From Candidatus Bathyarchaeota archaeon (GTDB lineage Archaea; Thermoproteota; Bathyarchaeia; Bathyarchaeales; Bathycorpusculaceae), in contig JAOZHU010000035.1 of the NCBI GenBank assembly GCA_026014705.1, positions 62,001-126,000 on the forward strand: DNA of 64,000 nt, in the 5' to 3' direction. Shown in pieces: positions 1-8,098 of this stretch; within the stretch, counting starts at the first letter, position 1, and the number at the start of each line of letters is the position of its first letter. The notes beneath the pieces are model-generated. The model ran no database searches. It was not told the DNA's origin and saw nothing but the letters and a program-made list of their open reading frames with translations. The translations under genes were made by a program, and so were the position numbers.

Positions 1-1
1 C

Positions 2-163
2 GGCTTACTCATGGCAGCCACCCAGCAAAAAACACGAACCTGCCCATACTGCGGCTCACGCGTAAACGTACAAACAGCCAAACGCATAGCCTCAGCAGAA
101 AACGCCTTCAAAGCCTCAGAAATACTGCGAGAAATAAAACGAAAAAAAGGCTTCAACCAATAA
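2..163 (+). CDS. DUF1922-like zinc-ribbon protein, C-terminal end (partial)
   Basis: An open frame enters from the left edge and stops with TAA at 161-163, leaving the last 53 residues. It shows a CPYC zinc-knuckle pair followed by GSRVNV, then a basic helix with EASEILREIKRKKG-like character. This order (Cys pair, VNV, basic segment, helix) matches my memory of small archaeal DUF1922 proteins such as MTH1184. Only one Cys pair is visible, so the other half of the zinc site would lie upstream, outside the window. An ATG at 11-13 exists but would leave out that half. Function is unknown. Confidence 0.6.
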   Translation, partial: GLLMAATQQKTRTCPYCGSRVNVQTAKRIASAENAFKASEILREIKRKKGFNQ

Positions 164-218
164 AACAAACAACAACCAAAGCAAACGCAACCCACGCAAG
201 CACGCCAGAACTATAAAA

Positions 219-240
219 ACTATATAAAAAGGGCGTATAA
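219..240 (+). repeat. Recurrent TATA/G-run intergenic motif, copy 1
   Basis: This is one of five intergenic sites in the window combining TATATAAAA-type sequence with a G-run and TATA(A/G). The 21-nt stretch ending in ACTATATAAAA here (210-230) also occurs in copy 4 at about 44969-44989. It lies about 80 bp upstream of the MBL hydrolase and could be its promoter or a protein-binding site. Confidence 0.5.
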
Positions 241-320
241 TCTAACGCCACGCATTAGCTGACAAACGCAACTTCTTTAAAACCAAACATGCAATAATAC
301 TAGCAAGCGAGGAAACAATT

Positions 321-1010
321 ATGCCCCTTGAAGCCACACCTGAAAAAAACACCGTCATGTTCGTCTGGTTCAACCACTATGCAGGAGTACTCATAAAAAC
401 TCCCACAAAAACACTTGTCGTCGACCCAGTAGACGTGAAAGCGCGCAACCTACGCAACGTAGACGCCATACTAATAACACATGAGCATTATGATCACTTG
501 GACCAGCGATTAATAGCCGAAATACAAAAAACCACAAACTGCTCTGTTATAGCTGACCCAGCCTCCACAAAAAGTTTACACCACAGCATTCCGCCTGAAA
601 AACTGCAGGAAATTCGCCCAACCGCAGAAACCAAAATCGGCGAAGTCTCAATAAGAGCTGAAAAATGCAATCACCCTGCAGCCGCACCAGTCACTTTCAT
701 AATCACAAGTGAAGACGGCGTGAAAATATTCCACACCGCAGACAGCTTGCCCTTTCCTGAACTAGCAGCCATCGGCGAAAGAGAAAAATTCGACGTTGTC
801 TTCTGCACAGTAGGCATAGCCCCAAACGCTACACCAGAAACAGGTTTCGAGATTGCAAGACTAACGAAACCGCAAGTAGCTGTTCCCTACCACACCAGCA
901 CACCCGCCCAGCAACGCCAGTTCGCTGAACTTCTAAAAAAACAACTGCCCAAAACCGCCTGTTTAATCCCCGAACTAAACAACATTTACCAAGTTTCCAA
1001 AAGGAAGTGA
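321..1010 (+). CDS. MBL-fold metal-dependent hydrolase (UlaG-like)
   Basis: A 229-aa cytosolic protein of the metallo-beta-lactamase superfamily (COG2220 type). The metal motif THEHYDHLD sits at residues 53-61 (H54, H56, D58, H59). Further expected ligands are a His in KCNHP, an Asp in FHTADS, and a C-terminal PYHTST. The length is typical for the short UlaG-like group, whose substrates are mostly unknown. The ATG start gives a family-typical N-terminus. The stop overlaps the GTG of pyrE (GTGA), so the two are probably co-transcribed. A role in nucleotide metabolism is possible from context only. Confidence 0.85.
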   Translation: MPLEATPEKNTVMFVWFNHYAGVLIKTPTKTLVVDPVDVKARNLRNVDAILITHEHYDHLDQRLIAEIQKTTNCSVIADPASTKSLHHSIPPEKLQEIRPTAETKIGEVSIRAEKCNHPAAAPVTFIITSEDGVKIFHTADSLPFPELAAIGEREKFDVVFCTVGIAPNATPETGFEIARLTKPQVAVPYHTSTPAQQRQFAELLKKQLPKTACLIPELNNIYQVSKRK

Positions 1011-1639
1011 CAAAACTGCAGAACCGCAACGACACAAAAAAGATTGAAATGGCAAAAATACTACACAAAATAGCCGCCCTAAAATTCGGACTCTTCAAAC
1101 TCACAAGCGGCAAAGTAACCCCCTACTATATAGACCTAAGAATCGTACCCAGCTTCCCCGATGCCTTCCGACAGATATGCGACTTCTACGGCGAAGCAAT
1201 AACCAACCAAATAGGACTCAAAAACTTCGACCGCATAACAGGCATCCCAATCGCAGGCATACCCTTCGCCTCGCAAATAGCCTACAACCTGAATAAACCT
1301 TTTCTATACGTACGCAAAGGCGTCCGCATGCATGGACGACAAAGACGCGTTGAAGGCATTCTCGTCTCAGGAGAACACGTCTTGCTAATTGACGACCTAG
1401 TTACAACTGGTTTAACGCTAAAAAAAGCCGCCGAAGCCGTCACTGCCGAAGGCGGAATAGTCAAAGAAGCCGTCGCCCTGCTGGACAGAGAAGAAGGCGG
1501 AAAAGAAAAACTCGCAAAAAACGGAATCCAACTTCACTCGCTACTCAAAATCAGCGAAATAGCTAACACGCTGTTCGACATAGGTGCAATAGATGAAGAA
1601 AACCTGAAAACCATACTAAAACAAATTAAAAAACAGTAA
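1007..1639 (+). CDS. pyrE: Orotate phosphoribosyltransferase
   Basis: Converts orotate and PRPP to OMP in de novo pyrimidine synthesis, in the cytoplasm. The 210-aa protein has the PRPP-binding motif VLLIDDLVTTG at residues 125-135, the substrate-proximal region KLTSGKVTPYYIDLR at 31-45, and a basic loop VRKGVRMHGRQRR. Length fits OPRTase. The GTG start overlaps the upstream MBL gene by 4 nt, suggesting translational coupling. A UMP kinase gene at the far right edge belongs to the same pathway but is not adjacent. It ends convergently with tbp. Confidence 0.92.
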   Translation: MTKLQNRNDTKKIEMAKILHKIAALKFGLFKLTSGKVTPYYIDLRIVPSFPDAFRQICDFYGEAITNQIGLKNFDRITGIPIAGIPFASQIAYNLNKPFLYVRKGVRMHGRQRRVEGILVSGEHVLLIDDLVTTGLTLKKAAEAVTAEGGIVKEAVALLDREEGGKEKLAKNGIQLHSLLKISEIANTLFDIGAIDEENLKTILKQIKKQ

Positions 1640-1655
1640 AAAAAGACGACAAAAC

Positions 1656-2216
1656 TTAGTCGTAGAAGATGAGACTTTTCTCCTCCAACAGCACATGCAA
1701 CTTTTGCACTGCAGTATACACGTCTTGCTCCTTCTTGGCGCCCGTACAGACCAATTTGCCGCTTGCAAACAGCAGAATCACGACTTTGGGTTCATCCATT
1801 CGGTAAATCAAGCCGGGAAACTGCTCAGGTTCATACATCGTCTTTCCAAGAGTAAAAGCAGCTTTCTCTAAATCAATCATCCCGCCTAAACTTGCCGAGG
1901 CGACGATGTTTTGAATTTTCAAGTCTGGCTTGCTGATTATTATTATGCCGCCTTTTTTCAGTTCCTTGATGACTTTCATCACGGCTCTCCGCGCTTCCTT
2001 TTCCGACTTCGCGCCTGTGCAAACCATTTTTCCCGAATTGAAAATCAAAGTAGCCGTTTTCGGACTTTTCAACCTGAACACGAGCCCGGGAAATTGTTCC
2101 GGACGGTATTCCACGCCTGGGTATCCCTTCACCACGGCGTTTAAGTCAACTTTCTGATTGAGCGTTGCTGAAGCGACGACGTTTTCGATGTTTATTACAG
2201 CCTTAACTTGTGGCAT
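1656..2216 (-). CDS. tbp: TATA-box binding protein
   Basis: The general transcription factor that recognises archaeal TATA boxes and recruits TFB and RNA polymerase. The 186-aa protein is two direct repeats of the saddle fold, roughly residues 6-92 and 97-182. Each carries the hallmark FPGLVFRL / FPGLIYRM and a matching SGKMVCTGAKSE / SGKLVCTGAKKE segment. No long acidic tail is present. A TATA-like box lies about 26 bp upstream, so the mRNA may be nearly leaderless. Single complete copy in the window. Confidence 0.97.
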   Translation of the reverse strand: MPQVKAVINIENVVASATLNQKVDLNAVVKGYPGVEYRPEQFPGLVFRLKSPKTATLIFNSGKMVCTGAKSEKEARRAVMKVIKELKKGGIIIISKPDLKIQNIVASASLGGMIDLEKAAFTLGKTMYEPEQFPGLIYRMDEPKVVILLFASGKLVCTGAKKEQDVYTAVQKLHVLLEEKSLIFYD

Positions 2217-2241
2217 GAATGTCCCTTCACGTCTTGTATGT

Positions 2242-2249
2242 GCTTAAAT
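2242..2249 (-). promoter_or_regulatory. TATA-like box of tbp
   Basis: On the minus strand the sequence reads TATTTAAG. The ATG of tbp starts about 26 bp downstream, the normal archaeal TATA-to-start distance. This is a prediction from spacing and composition only. Confidence 0.45.
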
Positions 2250-2284
2250 ACCTTTGTATAAAGAGGTTCGCTTTATAAATACAT

Positions 2285-3004
2285 CTATAGCCTTTTCTCA
2301 AGGTCTGTTTCTAGCTGCTCCAAGTCGGACTTCAACGCTCTATTTCTTTTGAGTAGCGGCAAGACAAATTCTATGAACAACAGTATTATCATGAGTGCTA
2401 TGATTAGGGGCAAGCCGATGGAGTTGCGCATGAAGAGTATGGCGTGTCCAACCCATGGGATGCGCATAATGACTTTGCCTACGACAAGGTCTTCTGAAAC
2501 TTTTCCCCATGGATCATACTCCGTGGGTTGGATGTGGTTTGGCCATTTATGAGCAGGGTTTCCGTCGCCTTTCGTGTAAAAAGATATTGTGCCGTCTTCG
2601 CTTACTTCTTTAGCGGCTATTCTATGCACGATTAGTTCCTCTGGGTCTGTTGGCTTGTGGAAGACAATTATGTCGCTGTCAGGGTAATCAGCGTTAAGCT
2701 CGGAAGGGTCCAACCCTTGGATGATGATGAGGTCGCCAATGTGCAGTGTTCGGTCAAAAGGATGCGTCCACCCATCGCATTGGGCGTCTTGCGGGATGCA
2801 CATGCTGCCGCTTACAACTGCAAGAGCAGGATATGCTGTGTTTAGTACTATTTGCACGGTGAACCAGAGTCCCAGAACTATTAGTATGATTAAGCCGATG
2901 ATTGCGGCGGTTTGGATATACTCATTTTTCCAGAGCTTCTTGAAAGTGGCAGTCAAGCCTTTGCCTTCTGCTGAACGGTGAAGTGTTCTTTGTTCATTAA
3001 GCAC
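2285..3004 (-). CDS. Archaeal/ER-type signal peptidase I (S26B)
   Basis: Membrane protease that removes signal peptides from exported proteins. The 239-aa sequence has an N-terminal membrane anchor (about 33-53), the nucleophile motif SGSM with S67, and VHRI, where His replaces the bacterial general-base Lys. The His marks the archaeal/eukaryotic Ser-His(-Asp) class. An Asp-containing segment (YTKGDGN) follows, and a second hydrophobic segment lies near the C-terminus. The GTG start at 3004 precedes a basic cytosolic N-terminus. Many predicted secreted proteins in this window would be substrates. Confidence 0.9.
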   Translation of the reverse strand: MLNEQRTLHRSAEGKGLTATFKKLWKNEYIQTAAIIGLIILIVLGLWFTVQIVLNTAYPALAVVSGSMCIPQDAQCDGWTHPFDRTLHIGDLIIIQGLDPSELNADYPDSDIIVFHKPTDPEELIVHRIAAKEVSEDGTISFYTKGDGNPAHKWPNHIQPTEYDPWGKVSEDLVVGKVIMRIPWVGHAILFMRNSIGLPLIIALMIILLFIEFVLPLLKRNRALKSDLEQLETDLEKRL

Positions 3005-3098
3005 TCTGTGTTTTAAAACTTGCTGTTGTCAAAAGAGGGAAAAATGAGGGATTGAAAGCGTAATCGTGAACTCTACTCTGTGTCTGCGGTGTCGCTGC

Positions 3099-3269
3099 TC
3101 AGATTTTCTTCTTGCTCAGCACTTCGCGGAAAGTACCATGACACTTGGGGCATTCGAAGAGCCCGATTTCCAGTTGCATTCTTTTTCCTGCTTTGTCTGG
3201 GCGTCCAGCCATTTTCCAAGTCTTCTTTGACTTTGAAACTTCTGTTCCACACTTCGGACATTTAGCCAT
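3099..3269 (-). CDS. Small zinc-ribbon protein (56 aa)
   Basis: A 56-aa gene opening with MAKCPKCGTEV. It carries two zinc knuckles, CPKC at residues 4-7 and CPKC at 40-43, separated by a basic segment (KKTWKMAGRPDKAGKR). This is a classic four-Cys ribbon able to bind one Zn. The ATG at 3267-3269 is preceded by GGAGG at about 3277-3281 on the minus strand. The frame differs from longer overlapping spurious frames and is the only one with this conserved-looking pattern. I recall similar tiny ribbons in other TACK archaea. Function is unknown; nucleic-acid or protein binding is plausible. Confidence 0.8.
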   Translation of the reverse strand: MAKCPKCGTEVSKSKKTWKMAGRPDKAGKRMQLEIGLFECPKCHGTFREVLSKKKI

Positions 3270-3848
3270 TTATTTTCCTCCGTTATACTCCGTATGCATG
3301 GTTTCTTATGATGGTAGATAAATAATTTTCCATTGTTTTCAAATAGAAATTTCCCATTTGCGTAGCAGGATTAGACACGTTCTTGTAAAAGAACACTGAA
3401 ATCTGATTGATGCAGTCAAAACAATGTGCGCAGAAGACGATTGAAAGCGCTGTTAGCTAAAGTGGCTTCTTTTTGATGGACTTGCTGGTGCCTTTCTGGC
3501 TGCCGCGGTGCAATCCTGCCATAATGTGTATTTGTGCTGAACGTGTCTACAATAGAGATTTCAGATACAAAAGGTTTATTTTGGTTTCGTTGTTGTTAAT
3601 CAACCCTTTACGTGATGTTAAGTGTGCAAGAAAGCCCAGCTCAACCTCAGGAAAATGCTTAGCGATTGTGGTTATTCTGAAGAAGTCGCAGATGAGCTTT
3701 GGAAATGGTATGATTTTTCCAAGAAAAAGGGCGTTGCTAGTTTCTAAATTCGTAATCGCCAGAACGGTTGCGGTAACGCTTGCAACTAGTTGTTTTCCGA
3801 ACAATTTAAATTACCGCTAATCCTATACTATGCGCCTAAAACTATAGA
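3270..3848. other. 579-bp region with one tiny candidate gene
   Basis: Between the zinc-ribbon start and the large surface protein I see only the 30-aa candidate at 3655-3747. Longer frames across it (3473-3820 on plus, 3547-3804 on minus) have no recognisable motif and are unlikely to be genes. No tRNA or strong hairpin was seen. Confidence 0.4.
3655..3747 (+). CDS. Candidate 30-aa microprotein
   Basis: ATG at 3655, preceded by CAGGAAA, opens a 30-residue frame ending TAA. The peptide reads GYSEEVADELWKWYDF and closes with SKKKGVASF. The dense Trp/Tyr/acidic helix followed by a basic KKGVASF tail is unlike random translation. I recall similar GYS..VA..IWKWY..KKGVASF peptides from other archaea but cannot verify this here. 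A GTG at 3622 would extend it by 11 residues. Function is unknown. Confidence 0.45.
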   Translation: MLSDCGYSEEVADELWKWYDFSKKKGVASF

Positions 3849-6038
3849 GTGATAAATCGCTTGATTCCAAAATTCCGCAGAACCAAACTCAAAACGATTC
3901 TCCTCATCGACATATTAATTGTAGCTATAGCCGCTGGCACCTACATCTACCTTCAAAACACAGGCGGCTTAGCTTCTGCACCTAAACTCGCCGAGTTTAC
4001 ATTATCTGATCTAACCATTAGCCCGCTTGAGGCAGATGTGGGCGAACCCATTTCTATTTCGGTCAACGTAACCAACATAGGCGACCTCGAAGGCAACTAC
4101 TCAGCAACTCTCACAATCAACGATGTAGAAAAAGAAACAAAAATGATTCTGCTCCAAGGCGGCTCATATGCAATTGTGGATTTCACAGACACAGAAAACA
4201 CTGAGGGCAACTACACGGTCAAAGTGGGCAACTTAACAGGCACGTTCAGAATCAAGGCTGCACCGCCTGAAATTAGCAGCATAAGCTTGTCAAACCTGAT
4301 TATCCGCCCGTATGAAGTATGGCTCGGTGATCAGGTTAACGCAACAGTGACTGCGAAAAACATTGGCGCAGCAACTGATACACTCACAGTGAAAGTAGTG
4401 GTTAACGGTACATTGACCGAAACCCGAAAGATCGAACTGGCAGCAGGAGAAACCACTACCTTAAACTTCGCATTTAATGCAACGAATGAAGGTGTACAAT
4501 ATGTGAAGATAAACTCCTTGTTTGCAGCATTCACGGTTGTCCCACGGGGAATGCACACGCTGTTCGTTGTGTCAACACCTCTTTCAGGTATTCCTTTCAC
4601 TTTGGAAGGCGTTGAACATAAGACGCCTTATTCAGAACTATTACCCGTGGGGAAAGCTTACACTGTGAAGTTCCCGGGAACATTCGAGCTGCAAAACGCG
4701 CTTTTCTTATTTGCACACTGGGAAGACGGTACATGGGGGCAAGTTGGCGGCTCAGCTGATTCATATCACACAGTCACGCTTAACGACCGTACGACGATTG
4801 TGGCAACTTACAAGAATACCCGTTGCTGTCCGTCTCTGTACGTTTGGAATGGAACAAACTACAGATATCGCACGGAAATTTCCGCCGGCACCGGCTACTT
4901 GGGCATTTTTAACTATTTCCGCGCTGACGGCTCGCTGGCGTTTCTGTACAGTTATCCATGGGACTACGTGAAGCTGGATAGAACTCAGATTCAACCGAGG
5001 AACGGCTACTACGATTTGACTTTGAACCAAGTGTGGGATGAAATCTTCTATGTAGACTCAGCCAAACTGGTGATTGTTGACCACTCGCCTGGCGTTGATG
5101 TTTTCTCAACTTCAGGTACATACCTATATAATCTCGTGAACCAAGGCGTAATATACACCGTCAGCAAACAGCCGTCGACTCCAACTTCCGCATTCATTAT
5201 ATACCCCAATGGTACACGCGAAGATGTTTTGTCTCAAATTTCCACGCTTGACAGTATTTGCACAAGCGGAACAGAGTTTCGCTATGACACGTTAGAGCTA
5301 AATCTAGGCGACTTGTCCAAGGCGAAATCAATCAAGCTTGTGGTTGCAGGTATAACAATTTACTCTTCAGGTCAGGTCCAAGGCGAATGGGCAGGACAAT
5401 TCTGGAATCAGCCTGGTGTACAGCCTTTTCCGCCTCCCTATATGGAGGTTAAAGCCGCAAATGGCAGCTGGGTACGTGTTCCAGATAACCGGCAATTCCC
5501 ACTAGTCGATGTAACCTCGGAGAGTTTTGTGGTTGACCTAACAGGGCTATTTCCCACAAATGATTACTCAGTTAGAATACACAGTTTCTTTGATTCACGT
5601 TTTGACTACATCGGTGTTGACACAACGCCGCAGCAATACGTGAAAATCCAACAAATAACGCCATCTTATGCGAGTCTCAGTCAATTCCGTCAAACTAGTT
5701 CAAACTCTTCAGGGTACTTTACGCGGTACGGCGATGTTACTGCCCTTTTGCAAGCTGCAGACGATGAATACGTGATAGGCCGTCAAGGAGACTGCATTTC
5801 GCTGCAGTTCAGCACTGATACGCTGTTGCCTGTTCCAGCAGGTATGGAGCGAGACTACTTCTTCTTCGTAAGCTGCTGGTTCAAAGTGGATGGGCTTCCA
5901 TACTTGGCCTTCAAAGTGGACCCGTTGCCTTTCCACGGCATGAGTGCTTTCCCATATCCAGACACGGAGAGCTATCCATTCAGCAGCCACTGGAACTATT
6001 TGGCAACTTATAACACCCGAAAAATAAATGTTCCATAA
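3849..6038 (+). CDS. Large secreted/membrane-anchored surface protein with CARDB-like repeats
   Basis: A 729-aa protein with a basic N-terminus and one membrane segment at about 16-36. Two tandem CARDB-like beta domains follow (roughly 48-135 and 140-232). Each opens with a LSDLTISPLEA / LSNLIIRPYEV strand and contains NVTNIGD / TAKNIGA and an aggregated L-x-G-G/AGETTTLNF pattern. The rest is beta-rich, has many N-glycosylation sequons (NAT, NVT, NGS, NSS), and lacks a recognised enzyme motif. Likely cell-surface adhesin or structural protein. GTG start at 3849; the basic MINRLIPKFRRTKLK fits a signal-anchor. Confidence 0.75.
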   Translation: MINRLIPKFRRTKLKTILLIDILIVAIAAGTYIYLQNTGGLASAPKLAEFTLSDLTISPLEADVGEPISISVNVTNIGDLEGNYSATLTINDVEKETKMILLQGGSYAIVDFTDTENTEGNYTVKVGNLTGTFRIKAAPPEISSISLSNLIIRPYEVWLGDQVNATVTAKNIGAATDTLTVKVVVNGTLTETRKIELAAGETTTLNFAFNATNEGVQYVKINSLFAAFTVVPRGMHTLFVVSTPLSGIPFTLEGVEHKTPYSELLPVGKAYTVKFPGTFELQNALFLFAHWEDGTWGQVGGSADSYHTVTLNDRTTIVATYKNTRCCPSLYVWNGTNYRYRTEISAGTGYLGIFNYFRADGSLAFLYSYPWDYVKLDRTQIQPRNGYYDLTLNQVWDEIFYVDSAKLVIVDHSPGVDVFSTSGTYLYNLVNQGVIYTVSKQPSTPTSAFIIYPNGTREDVLSQISTLDSICTSGTEFRYDTLELNLGDLSKAKSIKLVVAGITIYSSGQVQGEWAGQFWNQPGVQPFPPPYMEVKAANGSWVRVPDNRQFPLVDVTSESFVVDLTGLFPTNDYSVRIHSFFDSRFDYIGVDTTPQQYVKIQQITPSYASLSQFRQTSSNSSGYFTRYGDVTALLQAADDEYVIGRQGDCISLQFSTDTLLPVPAGMERDYFFFVSCWFKVDGLPYLAFKVDPLPFHGMSAFPYPDTESYPFSSHWNYLATYNTRKINVP

Positions 6039-6160
6039 CATTGTCTTTTCGAGCCAAAACAGGCAGGAGACTTAAAAATCTCTTTTTAGCTTAAGATATG
6101 TAAGGTTTAAATGCTGTTTGCGTATATTTGCTTTATCCAAAAACTAATGTGAACTCAGAC

Positions 6161-6859
6161 ATGTCGTTGATGCCCGGAATACCGAACCCGTACCTTGAAT
6201 CGTTCGCGGTTGGACTGCTATATGGCTTAGTGTTCTGCACCTCAGCGTGTCTACCTTACATTGCGAGTTACATAGCGGGCATCGGCGCTGGTTTCCGCAA
6301 AGGAATAACAGTCACGTTAATTTACAATTCTGGTCGCATAACAGCTTATGCCTTAATCGGCGGCTTAGTAGGCGCATTTAGCGGAATATTCAGGCTGTTT
6401 GTAAGTGACGCCACGATGTCTCCTTTTCAAGAGTATTCTTCATACGCATTCAGCATAGTAACCATACTCATCGGCATAAGCATCATTCTGAAAAACAAGT
6501 CCAAATCCTGCGACTGCAACATGGAAAATAATGAAGACGTGAAGGCCAGCACCTTCAAGCGATTTGATGTGCGTGCCTTCTCGCTGGGTTTAAGCAGAGG
6601 GTTGATAATTTGTCCTCCGCTTGTTATGCTCCTATTGTACTCTATGCCTTTTGCGGCTCCGTTTGACACCTTCGCGGTGGCAGTATTATTCGGTATTGGG
6701 ACAGCCGTGTCACCCCTGTTGCTGCTGGGTGGAGTGACGGGCTGGCTTCTTAACAAGGCACCTTTATTCAGGGAATGGATATCAATAGCCGGGGCAGCAA
6801 TATTGATATTACTTGGTGCGGGAACCTTGGTAAATACAATTATAGTTGCATACTCATAA
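6161..6859 (+). CDS. CcdA/DsbD-like membrane electron carrier
   Basis: An approximately 232-aa integral membrane protein with about six hydrophobic segments. The first has CTSACLP (C26, C30 before P32) and the middle one IICPP (C151 before Pro). Paired Cys-Pro positions in two transmembrane helices are how CcdA/DsbD proteins pass thiol reducing power across the membrane. A cytosolic linker contains CDC. ATG 6161 is preferred over TTG 6128, 11 codons upstream, because the hydrophobic core starts just after it. It is 6 bp from the polyferredoxin gene, so probably one operon with 6866-11446. A TauE/UreH-like transporter is the alternative. Confidence 0.65.
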   Translation: MSLMPGIPNPYLESFAVGLLYGLVFCTSACLPYIASYIAGIGAGFRKGITVTLIYNSGRITAYALIGGLVGAFSGIFRLFVSDATMSPFQEYSSYAFSIVTILIGISIILKNKSKSCDCNMENNEDVKASTFKRFDVRAFSLGLSRGLIICPPLVMLLLYSMPFAAPFDTFAVAVLFGIGTAVSPLLLLGGVTGWLLNKAPLFREWISIAGAAILILLGAGTLVNTIIVAYS

Positions 6860-6865
6860 AGGCGA

Positions 6866-8089
6866 ATGACTATGGCGATGGAAATCGTAGGCGATGTACT
6901 CAGAGGAATAATAATAAGCGGGCTATTGCTAGCAGGCATACTCGTTATTTTAATATGGGTGAAAGATAAAACTGCACGGATAAGCACCCTCAGGCTGTTC
7001 GTCCAAATCGCTTTTGTGCCTCTCCTTTTCTTAGGCTTACTAATAGGACCATTCGGGATGCCGCAGTCTCCCCAAGTCGGTAACGCTCCGCGTGAAGTGC
7101 TGCTTGGGGCTGATATTCTGGGGCATACATTTCCCGATGGCATCTCGCTGCCAGTGCTGGCTTGCTGGTATCCGTCTGGCAGAACCGTGACTTGCCCTGT
7201 TTGGCAGATGCAAGCGTACATTTTTCCGTTTTGGAATGCTGGACCCGGCTTTGGCTGGGGAACCTTCTACTCTTCATCGGGCATAGAAAGGCTTGCGATA
7301 CTGATGGGAATCTTCATAGTGATGGCTCTTGTTTTAGGCAGATTTTTCTGCGGTTGGATATGCCCATTTGGATTGTATCAAGATTTGATGATACGCGTTC
7401 GCAAGCTCTTCAAGAAAGCACATTTGAATTTTTCCGACAGAACCAGCGCTGCACTGCGGCAAAGTAGATACATCATAATCGCAATTTTCCTAATTCTAAG
7501 CGTTATCCTAGGGTCGCAGGCCATATTTGGGGCACAACTTGTTCCTGATACACAACCAGGCGAATATTTCTACTCCTATTTCACAGCGCCTTTTTGCCAA
7601 GTTTGCCCCATGAGATCACTTTGTGTGCTTCTGGAAACTGGTCTTGGGTTCATGGACGCCAATTTTGTTTTTTCAAACACACATGGCGCATTTTATGAAG
7701 TCGGATATTATGTCACTTCGCTTAATCTAATAGTCCTCGGTGTAGTCACAGTTGTTTCCTTAGCTTACAGGCGTGCTTGGTGCAGGATTTGCCCCTTAGG
7801 TGGCTTAACAGCTCTTTTCAGCACCTTTGCGCCCTTCAAGCGCGTTGCACTAATGCGTTTACATAAGGACGAGGAGAAGTGCACCAAATGTGGAATCTGC
7901 AAAAGGGTATGCCCCACGCAAGTAACTGAAGTTTATGAGGAAAAAGGTGGCGACGTGACCGCCTCAGGGTGCATGCTTTGCTTCCGATGTGTTGAGATGT
8001 GCCCATATGAGGATACCTTAAAGGTTAAAATGGCTGGAAAAACCGTATTAAAGTCTCGAAACTGGCTGGAGCCATCAGAAAGTGAGTGA
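6866..8089 (+). CDS. NapH/NosR-like membrane polyferredoxin
   Basis: A 407-aa membrane protein with four to five hydrophobic segments. Iron-sulfur motifs: CGWICPFG near C162/C166 and CRICPLGG near residue 312 (the paired CxxxCP signature of NapH/NosR/RdxA proteins), an extra CQVCPMRSLC near 247, and a C-terminal 2[4Fe-4S] domain (CTKCGICKRVCP and CMLCFRCVEMCP). Such proteins move electrons between a membrane donor and a soluble or extracytoplasmic acceptor. It sits 9 bp before a benzoyl-CoA-reductase-family subunit, suggesting electron supply to it, which is inference. The ATG at 6866 follows the CcdA-like stop by 6 nt. Confidence 0.85.
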   Translation: MTMAMEIVGDVLRGIIISGLLLAGILVILIWVKDKTARISTLRLFVQIAFVPLLFLGLLIGPFGMPQSPQVGNAPREVLLGADILGHTFPDGISLPVLACWYPSGRTVTCPVWQMQAYIFPFWNAGPGFGWGTFYSSSGIERLAILMGIFIVMALVLGRFFCGWICPFGLYQDLMIRVRKLFKKAHLNFSDRTSAALRQSRYIIIAIFLILSVILGSQAIFGAQLVPDTQPGEYFYSYFTAPFCQVCPMRSLCVLLETGLGFMDANFVFSNTHGAFYEVGYYVTSLNLIVLGVVTVVSLAYRRAWCRICPLGGLTALFSTFAPFKRVALMRLHKDEEKCTKCGICKRVCPTQVTEVYEEKGGDVTASGCMLCFRCVEMCPYEDTLKVKMAGKTVLKSRNWLEPSESE

Positions 8090-8098
8090 GGAATCTGA

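Noticed and set aside
3473..3820. 115-aa plus-strand frame and 85-aa minus-strand frame in the region before the surface protein
   Set aside because: Neither shows a domain, a membrane pattern or a good ribosome site; the third frame carries the more protein-like 30-aa peptide.
6427..7221. 264-aa minus-strand frame opposite the CcdA-like and polyferredoxin genes
   Set aside because: Antisense shadow of two genes with clear motifs; no own domain.
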